Positions 15,746 to 23,744 of a DNA stretch of 29,461 nt are shown here, one piece after another (position 1 is the first letter of the stretch; each line of letters opens with the position of its first letter). Under the pieces are notes generated by a model. That model was not told the origin of the DNA. It saw only the letters and a list, made by a program, of their open reading frames with translations, and did not search any database. The stretch is from a virus. Made by a program: the position numbers and the translations under genes. The DNA lies in IMG/VR virus record IMGVR_UViG_3300025647_000184, positions 1 through 29,461 of that record, one strand, 5' to 3'.

Positions 15746-17576
15746 CTGGTCTTACATTGATTCTTAATGTACCAAATCGCCAATTACTACCTAATTCGTC
15801 ACTTTCTATTTTAATGGAAGATTGTCTACCTCGTATTCTAGAATTATAAAAAGCTGTCGTATTTGAGACCGTTATAACCTCTCCTGAAGTCTTAGAGCTA
15901 TTAGGATAATCTCTAGCTGATAAAGTAATAGTAGCATTACCAGTTTGATTTTTAAAGTCAGGTATAACTTTATTTATAAAAGTAAATGTTTCTCCATCAG
16001 CAATGTCACCATCACCTGATTGTATGTAAGCAGTGATCGCTGATCCATCAGCATCAACGCCATCTTCATGACGATAGATTAAAGAACGACCAGGTGTTAA
16101 ACCATATATAGTTGAATATGTATTAGCTGTAGAATTAGCAAAATATTCTGTAGCTAAAGGATTTAATTCTACTCCATTATCTATATATGTACTTCTTGAT
16201 AAATTACCAAAATACCAACTATTTTCTAAATGATTATAGATTACATATTTATCAATAAAATTAGATGAAGCTGAACAATAATACCAAATAACTTCAGAGA
16301 AGTCAGAAGTTTGACCAGCATAAACTTGAGCATATTGAGTTTTATTTATATCATCAAATATATGATTTAATATAGGACAAGGTATTTCTTGAACAGCACC
16401 AGCAAATCTAAAGAATTGCCCATCGGACATCCAATAAGCTACGTCATCTATTACAATTGCACTATTCAATCCAATAGCTCCGCAATCATTACCGAGTTGA
16501 CGAAAACCAAATATAAAAGGTGGACCAATAAAAGACATTGAATGTAATGTTGTATCTGTCCATACAAGTATAGTTCCTTTTGCTGGTTTAGCTGTTCTTA
16601 TTTCAGAACCTCCAGCAATTCTTTGAGAGCCTGCTGAGTTAGTTGCGTTAGCAAACCAAAAATTATAATTTTCTTGATCTGACCATCTTATAAATAATTT
16701 ATCTTGTGTATCAGGTGTACCTATAGTAGTTTCTGTTCCCATACAAATTAAATGTCTAGTTTCTGTAGATACTAAAGATAACGTAGAAGCAGTAGGAGCA
16801 TTAGCTATTTGTGTAGCTCTATTATCAGTCATACCTGCTGATTCATCCCATTCATAAGTAGCTCCATCTCTTTGAGTTAAAATTAAATCTTCTCCCCAAT
16901 TGTTTAAAGACCATTGTCTCATATCAAGAGTAACTTCTGATGTAGTTCTAGGAGTATTCCAAGTACTTTCTGAATATGTACCAGCTGACCAACCATATCC
17001 AAAAGTTTGAGTAGTAGGACCAATATTTAATTGATAAGATATATCAGCATTTGCTGAATCAGTTACTGTAGAAGTAGCTGTACCTGGTGTAGTTATAGTA
17101 TAAGCACTTGAATTATTTATTTGGACTATTTCAAATTCATTTTCTAAATCAGAAATAGTAATACCTCCTACATTTGCTGATACATTAGATATGGTTATAA
17201 ATGAACCTAAAGTTGCGCCATGAGAGGCATGATTAACTATTACATTAGAGCTAGTATCCGTAGTAGTAAATACAGAAGTTAAACTGTTAGATTGTTTAAT
17301 AGGAGTAATATCTTGGTTATCTCCTGATCTATATGTATAAACTTTTTTATCTCCTCCAATACATTGATAACGAGTACCATCTAAACTTATCCAAGAAGCT
17401 ATACCTGCTTGTCGTCCTACATAATAATCTTGACTAAATTTAGTCCATCCACCTATTTTTTGAGGTAAACCTTTTCTAAATCTAATCTTATCACAATCTG
17501 TCCATCTACCTTCCGCACCTGTTTCGGTGTTTTCAGTATCTAAACCAGGTTGAAAATTCAATTGAGTTAATGGCAT
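15732..17576 (-). CDS. large beta-rich tail or stabilisation-like structural protein
   Basis: A 614-residue protein beginning MPLTQLNFQPGLDTENT, followed by WTDCDKIRFRKG and LPQKIGGW within the first 45 residues. That opening (a DCDKIRFR-like motif followed by KIGGW) is a recurrent signature of marine phage tail proteins often annotated as P22 gp10-like stabilisation or tail tube proteins. The remainder is rich in Thr, Ser, Asn, Gly and aromatics, suggesting beta propeller or beta sandwich domains. There is no clear Shine-Dalgarno; an AT-rich hairpin and 46 noncoding bases separate it from the oxygenase cassette, so it may start a new transcript. Its role as a tail nozzle or plug protein is inferred. 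Confidence 0.6.
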   Translation of the reverse strand: MPLTQLNFQPGLDTENTETGAEGRWTDCDKIRFRKGLPQKIGGWTKFSQDYYVGRQAGIASWISLDGTRYQCIGGDKKVYTYRSGDNQDITPIKQSNSLTSVFTTTDTSSNVIVNHASHGATLGSFITISNVSANVGGITISDLENEFEIVQINNSSAYTITTPGTATSTVTDSANADISYQLNIGPTTQTFGYGWSAGTYSESTWNTPRTTSEVTLDMRQWSLNNWGEDLILTQRDGATYEWDESAGMTDNRATQIANAPTASTLSLVSTETRHLICMGTETTIGTPDTQDKLFIRWSDQENYNFWFANATNSAGSQRIAGGSEIRTAKPAKGTILVWTDTTLHSMSFIGPPFIFGFRQLGNDCGAIGLNSAIVIDDVAYWMSDGQFFRFAGAVQEIPCPILNHIFDDINKTQYAQVYAGQTSDFSEVIWYYCSASSNFIDKYVIYNHLENSWYFGNLSRSTYIDNGVELNPLATEYFANSTANTYSTIYGLTPGRSLIYRHEDGVDADGSAITAYIQSGDGDIADGETFTFINKVIPDFKNQTGNATITLSARDYPNSSKTSGEVITVSNTTAFYNSRIRGRQSSIKIESDELGSNWRFGTLRINVRPDGKR

Positions 17577-17601
17577 AATTTATAAATTATATAACAAAAA
17601 T

Positions 17602-17627
17602 TATAAAAATATAGTGCTATTTTTATA
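17602..17627 (-). terminator. AT-rich hairpin with T-tract between oxygenase cassette and tail gene
   Basis: Positions 17602-17611 and 17618-17627 form a perfect 10-bp stem around a six-base loop. On the minus strand the stem is followed by A then TTTTT at 17596-17600. It covers the stop codon of the last oxygenase gene. The stem is all A/T, which makes a weak terminator, so an attenuator or chance hairpin is also possible. The next gene starts 26 bases further on. Confidence 0.35.
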
Positions 17628-18207
17628 TATAAGAAAACCAGCCTGTTACAATATACTTTTCATTCTTTTTATTTACAATTCCTTTATGAGTATGAGTAAA
17701 TGCAGCGGGCCATATTAAAGTTAATCCTTTTTTACAAGGTGTTTTTAGCTTTTGATAAAAAAATTCTGTACCTGCATTTTCTACATCATTTAAATAAGTC
17801 ATAAATACAAGCACTCTTTGAGATGTTTCTTTTTGTGCATTTTCAAAATGAAATACTTTATAGCCACCTTTTGGTGGGTAATGTTGAATTGAATAATTTT
17901 CTTTTACATTAAATTTAGCATAACCATTTACATATTTATATTTTTTAATATATTTTTCTAAACATTTTTGTAAGGCAATTCTATATTCACCTACAGGATG
18001 ATTAAAATAATTAGGTGCTAAAATTAAATCATTTGAATCTTTAATAGATTTATTAACAGATTCCACGTCATCATACATTATTCTTCCTTCTTGGGTATAT
18101 TCTTTATTCTGTTGATGTAGTGAAATTAAATTATCACATATTTTATTATCTATAAACCAACCTCCTATAAAAGAATCAAAAGGTAACTTATATTCTTTTA
18201 ACTTCAT
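17623..18207 (-). CDS. 2OG-Fe(II) oxygenase (prolyl 4-hydroxylase-like, HxE variant)
   Basis: The 194-residue protein shows the double-stranded beta-helix order of the P4H-like group. SIQHYPPKGGY at 106-116 leads to the metal motif H120-F-E122. After RVLVFMTYLNDVENAGTEF (131-149) comes the distal THTH (171-174), then EKYIVTGW, whose K184 stands where 2-oxoglutarate is bound. The iron triad is therefore H-x-E...H rather than H-x-D...H. The family oxidatively hydroxylates amino acid side chains or small molecules, with release of succinate and CO2. The ATG forms an ATGA overlap with the upstream methyltransferase. It is the last gene of the seven-gene cassette; substrate unknown. Confidence 0.82.
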   Translation of the reverse strand: MKLKEYKLPFDSFIGGWFIDNKICDNLISLHQQNKEYTQEGRIMYDDVESVNKSIKDSNDLILAPNYFNHPVGEYRIALQKCLEKYIKKYKYVNGYAKFNVKENYSIQHYPPKGGYKVFHFENAQKETSQRVLVFMTYLNDVENAGTEFFYQKLKTPCKKGLTLIWPAAFTHTHKGIVNKKNEKYIVTGWFSYI

Positions 18208-18713
18208 TCGTATAAATGTTTATAGTTTTTTTCAGTGAAGAAAACAGAAGTTACTGAAACTTTATCATCATACCTTTTACCAAAGAAGTCTAAACATAAA
18301 TACCTTTGTCTTAAATAATTAAATGCATCTAAATTCCAAAGACCATTATCAAGTAATATTATAAAATCATTTTTTCTATTTTCATCAACAAATTTAGCAA
18401 AATCAAACCTGTTTATGTAGCTAGGGTCATTATCAATCATAACGTAATCTGGTTTTTTATTAAGTTCTTTAATTAAAAGATCCCCTATATTTTTTTTATT
18501 AAATAGTTTCAAATCTACGTTTTTAAATTTTTGTTTTTTAATTTTATTGAACCATTTTTTATCATTTTCAAGGCTTACTATTTTTTTAAAATATTTTGCA
18601 AAATATAATGTTGAATAACCAGAACCTATTTCAAGATAAGTTTTATCTCTGTTATCTACTGTTTTAAAATAATTTAAAAAAGGTTTAGTTAATAATGGTT
18701 TATCTTTTATCAT
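18204..18713 (-). CDS. class I SAM-dependent methyltransferase-like protein
   Basis: A 169-residue Rossmann-type protein. Motif I YLEIGSGYST is at about 26-35 and the acidic residue closing strand 2 is E49 in IVSLEND. Strand 4 is YVMIDNDPS at 90-98, followed by IILLDNG at 118-124. These match small methyltransferases of the Methyltransf_24/FkbM-like type, which often act on sugars or small molecules; no DNA-methylase catalytic motif (DPPY/NPPC) is present. At 169 residues it is a minimal fold with little room for a substrate domain. GGAAGAG precedes the start, which lies 14 bases inside the preceding oxygenase gene; the stop overlaps the next gene (ATGA). It is embedded in the oxygenase cassette, suggesting a shared substrate pathway. 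Confidence 0.7.
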   Translation of the reverse strand: MIKDKPLLTKPFLNYFKTVDNRDKTYLEIGSGYSTLYFAKYFKKIVSLENDKKWFNKIKKQKFKNVDLKLFNKKNIGDLLIKELNKKPDYVMIDNDPSYINRFDFAKFVDENRKNDFIILLDNGLWNLDAFNYLRQRYLCLDFFGKRYDDKVSVTSVFFTEKNYKHLYE

Positions 18714-19239
18714 CTCTTCCTTTAAAAGTAGAAGAAAAATTAAAACTCATTCCCCATTTTGTATCTTTATGTCTATGTCTTTTACACCCATGATTTAAAA
18801 AAGAAGAAAATAATGCAAATTTACCTTTTTCTGGTTTTATTTTTCTTTTAATCGTTGGGAAATCTAATGTTTGAGGATGATCATTTAAATAAATAGCCCC
18901 TGACCATATAGCAGGTGAGTGATTATGGAACTGAGTCCTATTTCCTGTTCTAACACAATAACCCCAAGAATCTTGTAATAAATAAGAATTTAATCTAATT
19001 CTTTCATCTATATATTTTATAAATATATCTAATATTTTTGAAAACTCTTCATCGTCATTAAAATAAGTATAAGAAGTCATTAAATCTCTAATATTTGTTT
19101 TGAACCCCATATTAGTATTTTGATCAAAACCTTCTTTAATTTTTTTAATAAAATACTCTGCATCTATATCCATAGTGCCTTCTATAAAAAAATAATCAGT
19201 TAAAGCTACATCTTCAATATGGTGGTCTATTAAAATCAT
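18700..19239 (-). CDS. 2OG-Fe(II) oxygenase of the HxH subfamily
   Basis: The 179-residue protein fits the putative 2OG-FeII oxygenase family that uses an N-H-x-H pattern. QFHNHSPAIWSGAIYLND (103-120) holds H105 and H107, GKFALFSSFLNHG (139-151) supplies the distal H150, and KWGMSFNFS (161-169) has K161 where most members have Arg. A helical N-terminal lobe (about 24-90) precedes the barrel, as in phage relatives. Substrate unknown. The start overlaps the preceding unknown gene in an ATGA arrangement. It is not a close relative of the other three oxygenases here, judging from the different metal motifs. Confidence 0.75.
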   Translation of the reverse strand: MILIDHHIEDVALTDYFFIEGTMDIDAEYFIKKIKEGFDQNTNMGFKTNIRDLMTSYTYFNDDEEFSKILDIFIKYIDERIRLNSYLLQDSWGYCVRTGNRTQFHNHSPAIWSGAIYLNDHPQTLDFPTIKRKIKPEKGKFALFSSFLNHGCKRHRHKDTKWGMSFNFSSTFKGRDDKR

Positions 19240-19598
19240 ATTGTTATATTCCAGTCTAATTTATTTATTAACTCCTCTATCTTTATATCTTTTAAATTAT
19301 TATTTTTTACATAAAAAAACAACTCTTCCATATCAATTATGATCCATTTTTTATTTAAATAAAAAACCATTTTGTCTGCTTTACTTTTAAAACTTCCTAC
19401 TTTAAAACCTTCTTTTTGAATAGGTCTAGTATCAAATTTTAATTTTTGGTTTAATCTATTTCTAAGAATCCCTGATATATTCCACAATTCATTTTGTTGT
19501 TCTTTAGTTGGATATTCTATATCCTCTAAATATCTTTCAAATAATTTATTTAGGTTTTTGGAATTCTCTTGGGATTCCAACATAAGGTCTTCTGTCAT
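19236..19598 (-). CDS. hypothetical protein within the oxygenase cassette
   Basis: A 120-residue protein: a helical, Asn/Gln/Glu-rich N-terminal half (LFERYLEDIEYPTKEQQNEL) and a C-terminal half with strands (KADKMVFYLNKKWIIIDMEE). No domain was recognised, and it has none of the His/Asp pattern of its neighbours. The start at 19598 overlaps the previous oxygenase gene by 53 bases; an ATG at 19583 is the alternative. The stop overlaps the next oxygenase (ATGA). Such firm coupling suggests it acts with the enzymes, for instance as an adaptor, but that is inference. Confidence 0.65.
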   Translation of the reverse strand: MTEDLMLESQENSKNLNKLFERYLEDIEYPTKEQQNELWNISGILRNRLNQKLKFDTRPIQKEGFKVGSFKSKADKMVFYLNKKWIIIDMEELFFYVKNNNLKDIKIEELINKLDWNITI

Positions 19599-20181
19599 AT
19601 TTATTTTCTTCAGCTCCTTCTGAAGTTATTTTATTATAATGTAAAAAAACTTGAGCACAATGTAGTCCTTCAAATTTCTCTCTCCAATGCTCTCTTTCAC
19701 ATCCTTTATAAATTAACATATCTCCTTGTTTTAAATCTATTTTAACACCTTTAGTATTAGTTCTTTTATTTTTAGCAACATAGATAGGCCATTCATTACC
19801 ACCTAAAAGAATAGTTGTAGACACCTCGCAACTAAATCTATCTTTATGTCTTTTAAGGATGTCACCTGTTTTATAAAGCCTTGCATAAGTGTAAGTAGGG
19901 TAAACTTCACATTTTATAGCTTTTTCTAGTTTTGGTTTTATAGCTAATAGTAAAGTTTCCATTGCTATATCTGCATACACACTATAAGTGCCAGGAATCA
20001 TATCTTTTTCTGTTTCAAAACCTCCATAAGTATCAATACAAACATGTTTATATTTATGATAATATAAAAATTTAGTAACTTCTCTTTTTAATAAAAGATA
20101 ATTATATAAAAATTTAGCTGTATCTTTTGAAACAGCTTTTCTAACAATAACATAACCTTTTTTATCAAATTCAGTTTTCAT
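19546..20181 (-). CDS. 2OG-Fe(II) oxygenase (HxD type, phage family)
   Basis: In the 211-residue protein the metal motif is H112-K-D114 in LKRHKDRFSCEVSTTI. It is followed by LLGGNEWPIYVA, then GDMLIYKGCEREHW with H165 as the likely distal ligand, and FEGLHCAQVFLHY closing the barrel. An upstream segment MIPGTYSVYAD (61-71) together with the metal motif is typical of a cyanophage/marine phage oxygenase family that I recall by its PGTYSVYxD-type signature. The start gives no clear Shine-Dalgarno, but the preceding stop is only one base away. The C-terminal tail (RRPYVGIPREFQ) is Pro/Arg-rich. Substrate unknown. Confidence 0.78.
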   Translation of the reverse strand: MKTEFDKKGYVIVRKAVSKDTAKFLYNYLLLKREVTKFLYYHKYKHVCIDTYGGFETEKDMIPGTYSVYADIAMETLLLAIKPKLEKAIKCEVYPTYTYARLYKTGDILKRHKDRFSCEVSTTILLGGNEWPIYVAKNKRTNTKGVKIDLKQGDMLIYKGCEREHWREKFEGLHCAQVFLHYNKITSEGAEENKYDRRPYVGIPREFQKPK

Positions 20182-20182
20182 T

Positions 20183-20794
20183 TTATTTAAAAGGTGCTCC
20201 TAATGACCAAGAAACTAAACTATATCTAGTCCCACTTATAACAGGTTTAACTCTATGCCACATAAAAGATGGAAATACAATTACTGTCCCTTTTTGTCTT
20301 AGTTCTTTTATTGTAACAATTCTACGAACATCTTTTATTTCTTTTTTATCTTTCATAGGTTTATCTCTAAAATCCATTTGAAATTCACCACCTTTATATT
20401 TAGATCCATCAGATAAAGCAACAACAGTGCTTAGTTTTCTATACTTACCTCTATAGTTAACATACTTATGATCATCTGGATAACATTCAGGTGAACTATC
20501 TTGGTGCCAATTATAATATTGATTTAGTTTATATTTTGTAAATTGAAAAGATTCTGTAAAATCCCATTGAAAATTCCAATCTGCTTCTTTATTTGCATGA
20601 TGTATAAAAGGATTAATAAGATCATACAATTCTGGATCATCAGAAAATATAACATCAGAGTTTCTAACTTTTATACTACCACCTTTTATTGTACCTTTAT
20701 GAAGATTTTTAGAATAAAGTTTTTCTACAATATTATCACAGGTTTTATCAGGTATACCTCTAGTGAAGTAATAATAATAGTTTTTTAAAATCAT
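20183..20794 (-). CDS. 2OG-Fe(II) oxygenase (PKHD/prolyl hydroxylase-like, complete site)
   Basis: This 203-residue protein has the most canonical site of the four: H97-Q-D99 in NQYYNWHQDSS, distal H180 in VIVFPSFMWHRV, and the 2-oxoglutarate Arg R190 in GTRYSLVSW. The barrel strands LSTVVALSD and YKGGEFQM between them match PiuC/PKHD-type hydroxylases. Predicted reaction: O2- and 2OG-dependent hydroxylation of a protein residue or small molecule. No Shine-Dalgarno is visible before the ATG, so it may be translated by coupling to the upstream gene, whose stop lies 5 bases away. Confidence 0.85.
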   Translation of the reverse strand: MILKNYYYYFTRGIPDKTCDNIVEKLYSKNLHKGTIKGGSIKVRNSDVIFSDDPELYDLINPFIHHANKEADWNFQWDFTESFQFTKYKLNQYYNWHQDSSPECYPDDHKYVNYRGKYRKLSTVVALSDGSKYKGGEFQMDFRDKPMKDKKEIKDVRRIVTIKELRQKGTVIVFPSFMWHRVKPVISGTRYSLVSWSLGAPFK

Positions 20795-20799
20795 TTATG

Positions 20800-21342
20800 T
20801 TATTGTTCAACGCAAGTCCAAGTTATGTATTCTCTATTTTTTTCATCTAAGTTTTTAGAAAAATAATAGTCTATATTAGAATTGAAAACATAAAAGTTTC
20901 CCTGTTGAACATGACAAGTGTCTACATAAATTTTTTGATTTGGTTTTTTATATTTTAAAACCAATTCTCCAGCATTATCTCCTGCTTGTAAAATATATAT
21001 TAAAGTATGAGTAGGTTGATTTTGAATATCTTGTATATTTAAATTATTTCTTGTAACAGATATTTCATTAAAGTTTTCTATATTTGCCCAAACTTTATTA
21101 TTTACAATAGATAAATTTTGATAAGCATAAACTTGTTGTCTAATTAAATCAAGAATCCAAGAATGTTGGCCATGATAAGTTAAAGGTATATCATAAGTTT
21201 TATTAGTTACATCAAATGTAGCTTTATCTAAATCTTTTTTAAGACTTTCACTTATTTTGTCATTATCTATTTTAGAATTAGGTGTTCTTATATTACCTAT
21301 AATAAGACTTAATTTTGAAAGGGTAATCTCTTGAGATTCCAT
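20800..21342 (-). CDS. oxygenase-like beta-barrel protein lacking the iron ligands
   Basis: No domain is obvious at first sight in this 180-residue protein, but its order follows the HxH oxygenase at 18700-19239. VWANIEN (84-90) corresponds to the Trp strand before the metal motif. VTRNN (96-100) stands where HxH is expected. HTLIYILQAGDNAGELVLKY (112-131) mirrors the strand pair after it. GNFYVFNSNIDYYF (148-161) mirrors the strand with the distal His, here replaced by Tyr. NREYITW keeps the Arg (R170). All three iron ligands therefore appear lost. It could be a non-catalytic partner or ligand-binding protein. The homology is my inference from pattern, not from a search. It is the first gene of the cassette; no Shine-Dalgarno is visible. 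Confidence 0.5.
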   Translation of the reverse strand: MESQEITLSKLSLIIGNIRTPNSKIDNDKISESLKKDLDKATFDVTNKTYDIPLTYHGQHSWILDLIRQQVYAYQNLSIVNNKVWANIENFNEISVTRNNLNIQDIQNQPTHTLIYILQAGDNAGELVLKYKKPNQKIYVDTCHVQQGNFYVFNSNIDYYFSKNLDEKNREYITWTCVEQ

Positions 21343-21350
21343 ATGTTATA

Positions 21351-22256
21351 TTATTTGAATTTGTATCTAATAACTACAATACCTGAACCACCTGAGCCAC
21401 CATTAAGACCAATGTTAGGAGGAGTAAAGCCTCCGCCACCGCCTCCACCACCTGTGTTGGCGTCACCTGGTTGACCTGATGTAATCATTACTTCTGGACT
21501 GTTTGTTCCAGCGCCGCCTCCGCCTTGACCGCCTTGGCCACCTGGAGGGTTACCTTGGTCTGGACGACCTGATCCTCCACCGCCACCTGCAGTGAATTGA
21601 GATGAACCTCTTATAGTTAATGCAGTACCTTGTCCTCCTTGAGAACCTGGAGCTGGAGTTGCTGTATTAGCGTGACCTCCGCCACCGCCTGATGAATTTT
21701 CTGATTGTGTAGGTACACCAGGTTTTCCTTCAGCTGGAGAGTATCCCCCTGAATTTCCAGAACCACCTCCGCCGCCGTTTCCGCCGCCGCCTCCACCTGA
21801 TCCCCCTGGATTACCTGAAAGACTAGACCATGAGCCACCGCCTCCGCCGCCAGATGTTGAGAAACCTAATCCTGAAGAACCACCTCCAGAACCACCTTTT
21901 GAACCTTGGTTAGTAGAACCACCTCCGCCACCACCGACTGAAATAGGGTATGAAGTTGCAGTTACAGGTTGCCCTGAGCCTTCTGGATTAGGATAAGAGA
22001 AACGCATTCCTCCTGCTCCTCCTCCGCCTCCCAATCGGCTACCACCACCAGCACCGCCAGCGACAACTAACCAATCTACAGTTTCGCCAGCTGGTGCTTC
22101 AGTTACCGTAAAAGTTCCACCTGATGTAAATGTATGAATTTTAAAATCACCGTCTTCAGTAACAGTTCCACCTGTTGCTACAATTCTTTTTTTACCTCCA
22201 GAAGTAAATCCGAAACCTTTTCCTGATCCAGCTCCTCTAGTTCCTATTAATGGCAT
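21351..22256 (-). CDS. polyglycine-rich tail adhesin-like protein
   Basis: A 301-residue protein made largely of glycine. The N-terminus (to about residue 75) is a small beta domain with FTSGGTFTVTEAP and VDWLVVAGGAGGG, the opening of the glycine-rich domain family found in phage receptor-binding proteins. Gly runs of 5-8 residues follow, interspersed with Ser, Asn, Pro and Gln. The C-terminus GIVVIRYKF closes the domain. Such sequences can pack as polyglycine type II helices, as in the S16/T2-type gp38 adhesin, exposing variable loops to the host receptor. The gene is locally far richer in G/C than the window because of Gly codons. A good ribosome site (TAGGAGCATAATATG) is present. It lies last in the fibre block, next to the oxygenase cassette. 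Confidence 0.7.
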   Translation of the reverse strand: MPLIGTRGAGSGKGFGFTSGGKKRIVATGGTVTEDGDFKIHTFTSGGTFTVTEAPAGETVDWLVVAGGAGGGSRLGGGGGAGGMRFSYPNPEGSGQPVTATSYPISVGGGGGGSTNQGSKGGSGGGSSGLGFSTSGGGGGGSWSSLSGNPGGSGGGGGGNGGGGGSGNSGGYSPAEGKPGVPTQSENSSGGGGGHANTATPAPGSQGGQGTALTIRGSSQFTAGGGGGSGRPDQGNPPGGQGGQGGGGAGTNSPEVMITSGQPGDANTGGGGGGGGFTPPNIGLNGGSGGSGIVVIRYKFK

Positions 22257-22257
22257 A

Positions 22258-22668
22258 TTATGCTCCTACCCATTGTTGATTATTTTCATCCCATGTAAAA
22301 TTTCCATCTGAATCAGGAAATGCTACAGGAGGGTCCCATGTTGCAGTTGTAACATTTAAAGTCCAACTTGGAAAGGGTTTTGCAGTAACAAATATATTAT
22401 TTATAGTATCCCAACTTCCACCAATTATGGCGTAGTTTCCTCTAAAAGCTTTTGTTTGATCATCAGCTAATGTTCCATCAGGATTATAATATTTGTTAGC
22501 TGCAGTATTATATGAAGTTTGTTTCCAATTAGAATAACCTGTAAGGTTAGTTAAAAAAGCAATTCCTGTTGCCTCATCTTCAACACCATTTAATGCCGTA
22601 TCAGAATCTGCAACTTTAGTAACATCTAATACTACGTTATTTTCATCTAACTTAGCAAATGTTGCCAT
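22258..22668 (-). CDS. small tail-fibre-associated protein
   Basis: The 136-residue protein begins MATFAKLDENNVVLDVTKV and contains KYYNPDGTLADDQTKAFRGN (58-77), then PFPSWTLN and a C-terminal WDENNQQW. This pattern, including a paired W-x-P and W-D/E-E-N-N-Q-x-W end, recurs in cyanophage and pelagiphage proteins next to tail fibres, and I recall it without an assigned function. The last W-containing segment looks like a fibre-binding tag. A strong AAGGAAAGGA ribosome region precedes the ATG, and the stop overlaps the ribosome site of the polyglycine gene. A virion role is inferred. Confidence 0.65.
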   Translation of the reverse strand: MATFAKLDENNVVLDVTKVADSDTALNGVEDEATGIAFLTNLTGYSNWKQTSYNTAANKYYNPDGTLADDQTKAFRGNYAIIGGSWDTINNIFVTAKPFPSWTLNVTTATWDPPVAFPDSDGNFTWDENNQQWVGA

Positions 22669-22688
22669 TTTAATCTCTAATCCTTTCC

Positions 22689-23744
22689 TTACGCAAACTG
22701 TGTTTGCGATGCTAAAACTGTAAATGTAGCTGCTCCAGTTTTGATAACCGTATAAGAATATACATCAAGTGAATTAGTATTGCCACCTGTTGGTGCTGAA
22801 CCACCTTGCCATTCTGGAGTAACAGAGGATCCATCAATTTGTACCGCTGAATTATAATATGCAGTTCCACCTTGTTTAACAATGTGAGCAATAGTTATAG
22901 ATTCACCTGTATCCATAATTGAATCTAATGAATTAGAACCATCACCTCTAATATTTAATGTCCAGTTACCTGAAGCATCTGTAGTATAATTTAATACTGC
23001 TTGTGTAATTACATCGTAGTTAACTGTTCCTGTTGCAGCAGTAGCTGAGTTTGTAATTTTTTCAGCTGTTTGTTGAATTTTACCACCACCATTAAATGTA
23101 ACTCTTCCAGCAACTCCATTAGGCGATAAAAGAATATCAGCATTAGCTGTTGTTGAAGCAACATTAGGAGCTGATCCTGCAATAGAAATTACATTAGCAG
23201 TAGCATTTAAATTTGTACCAGCAACATTTCCAGTAGAAATTACTGCTGAACCATTAATATTTGTACCAGCAACATTCCCTGAAGAAGTTACAGATGTCAT
23301 AGCTATATCACCTAAATCAGCCATTACATCAACCATAGTAGTTCCATCTGTATATACTATAGTTTTAGCACCTTGTTTAAGAGTTACACCAGTTCCACCT
23401 GTTGGACCAAAAGTTAAAGTTTGTGAACCAGTTGTATTATTGAATACAATATATTTAGTTTCTACTGCATCAGTAAATACATTAATATCTCCTGTTAATG
23501 CACCAGTAAATTCTAATATTGCATTATGTACTTGGTCATCTGTTGATGAATCATCTGTGTTAGATGTTGAATTGTTTGAAGTTAAAGTAACATTAGCAGA
23601 ACCTGCAACGTCAACTGATTGATAACCTTTTACTGATGAATCAATTCTATTAAAAACATAATTAACTAAATCACCCCAAGTTCCTGAATTTTCTCCAGAA
23701 GCTTGTCTCTCTAATTTTAATCTCGATGTATAACTTGATGGCAT
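22689..23744 (-). CDS. tail fibre protein
   Basis: The 351-residue protein starts MPSSYTSRLKLERQ, then GENSGTWGDLVN. This opening (GE..GTWG..N) is a common N-terminus of marine phage tail fibres that join the tail. It continues with Thr/Ser/Asn/Gly-rich beta repeats, including the twice-used GNVAGTN element at about 173-196 and a FNNTTGSQTLTFGPTGGTG segment, and it ends in a small compact domain. The repeats suggest a trimeric beta-fibre. GGAG lies 11 bases upstream of the ATG. A 58-base noncoding gap precedes the gene. Confidence 0.75.
   Translation of the reverse strand: MPSSYTSRLKLERQASGENSGTWGDLVNYVFNRIDSSVKGYQSVDVAGSANVTLTSNNSTSNTDDSSTDDQVHNAILEFTGALTGDINVFTDAVETKYIVFNNTTGSQTLTFGPTGGTGVTLKQGAKTIVYTDGTTMVDVMADLGDIAMTSVTSSGNVAGTNINGSAVISTGNVAGTNLNATANVISIAGSAPNVASTTANADILLSPNGVAGRVTFNGGGKIQQTAEKITNSATAATGTVNYDVITQAVLNYTTDASGNWTLNIRGDGSNSLDSIMDTGESITIAHIVKQGGTAYYNSAVQIDGSSVTPEWQGGSAPTGGNTNSLDVYSYTVIKTGAATFTVLASQTQFA

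Noticed and set aside
21617-21838. 73-codon alternative minus frame inside the polyglycine gene
   Set aside because: It is a shadow produced by Gly-codon bias; the glycine frame is continuous, starts with a good ribosome site and matches a known adhesin-type composition.
21400-22100. Repeated short motifs suggesting a CRISPR or tandem repeat array
   Set aside because: The repetition is of Gly/Pro/Ser codons with no fixed repeat unit and no unique spacers of equal length.
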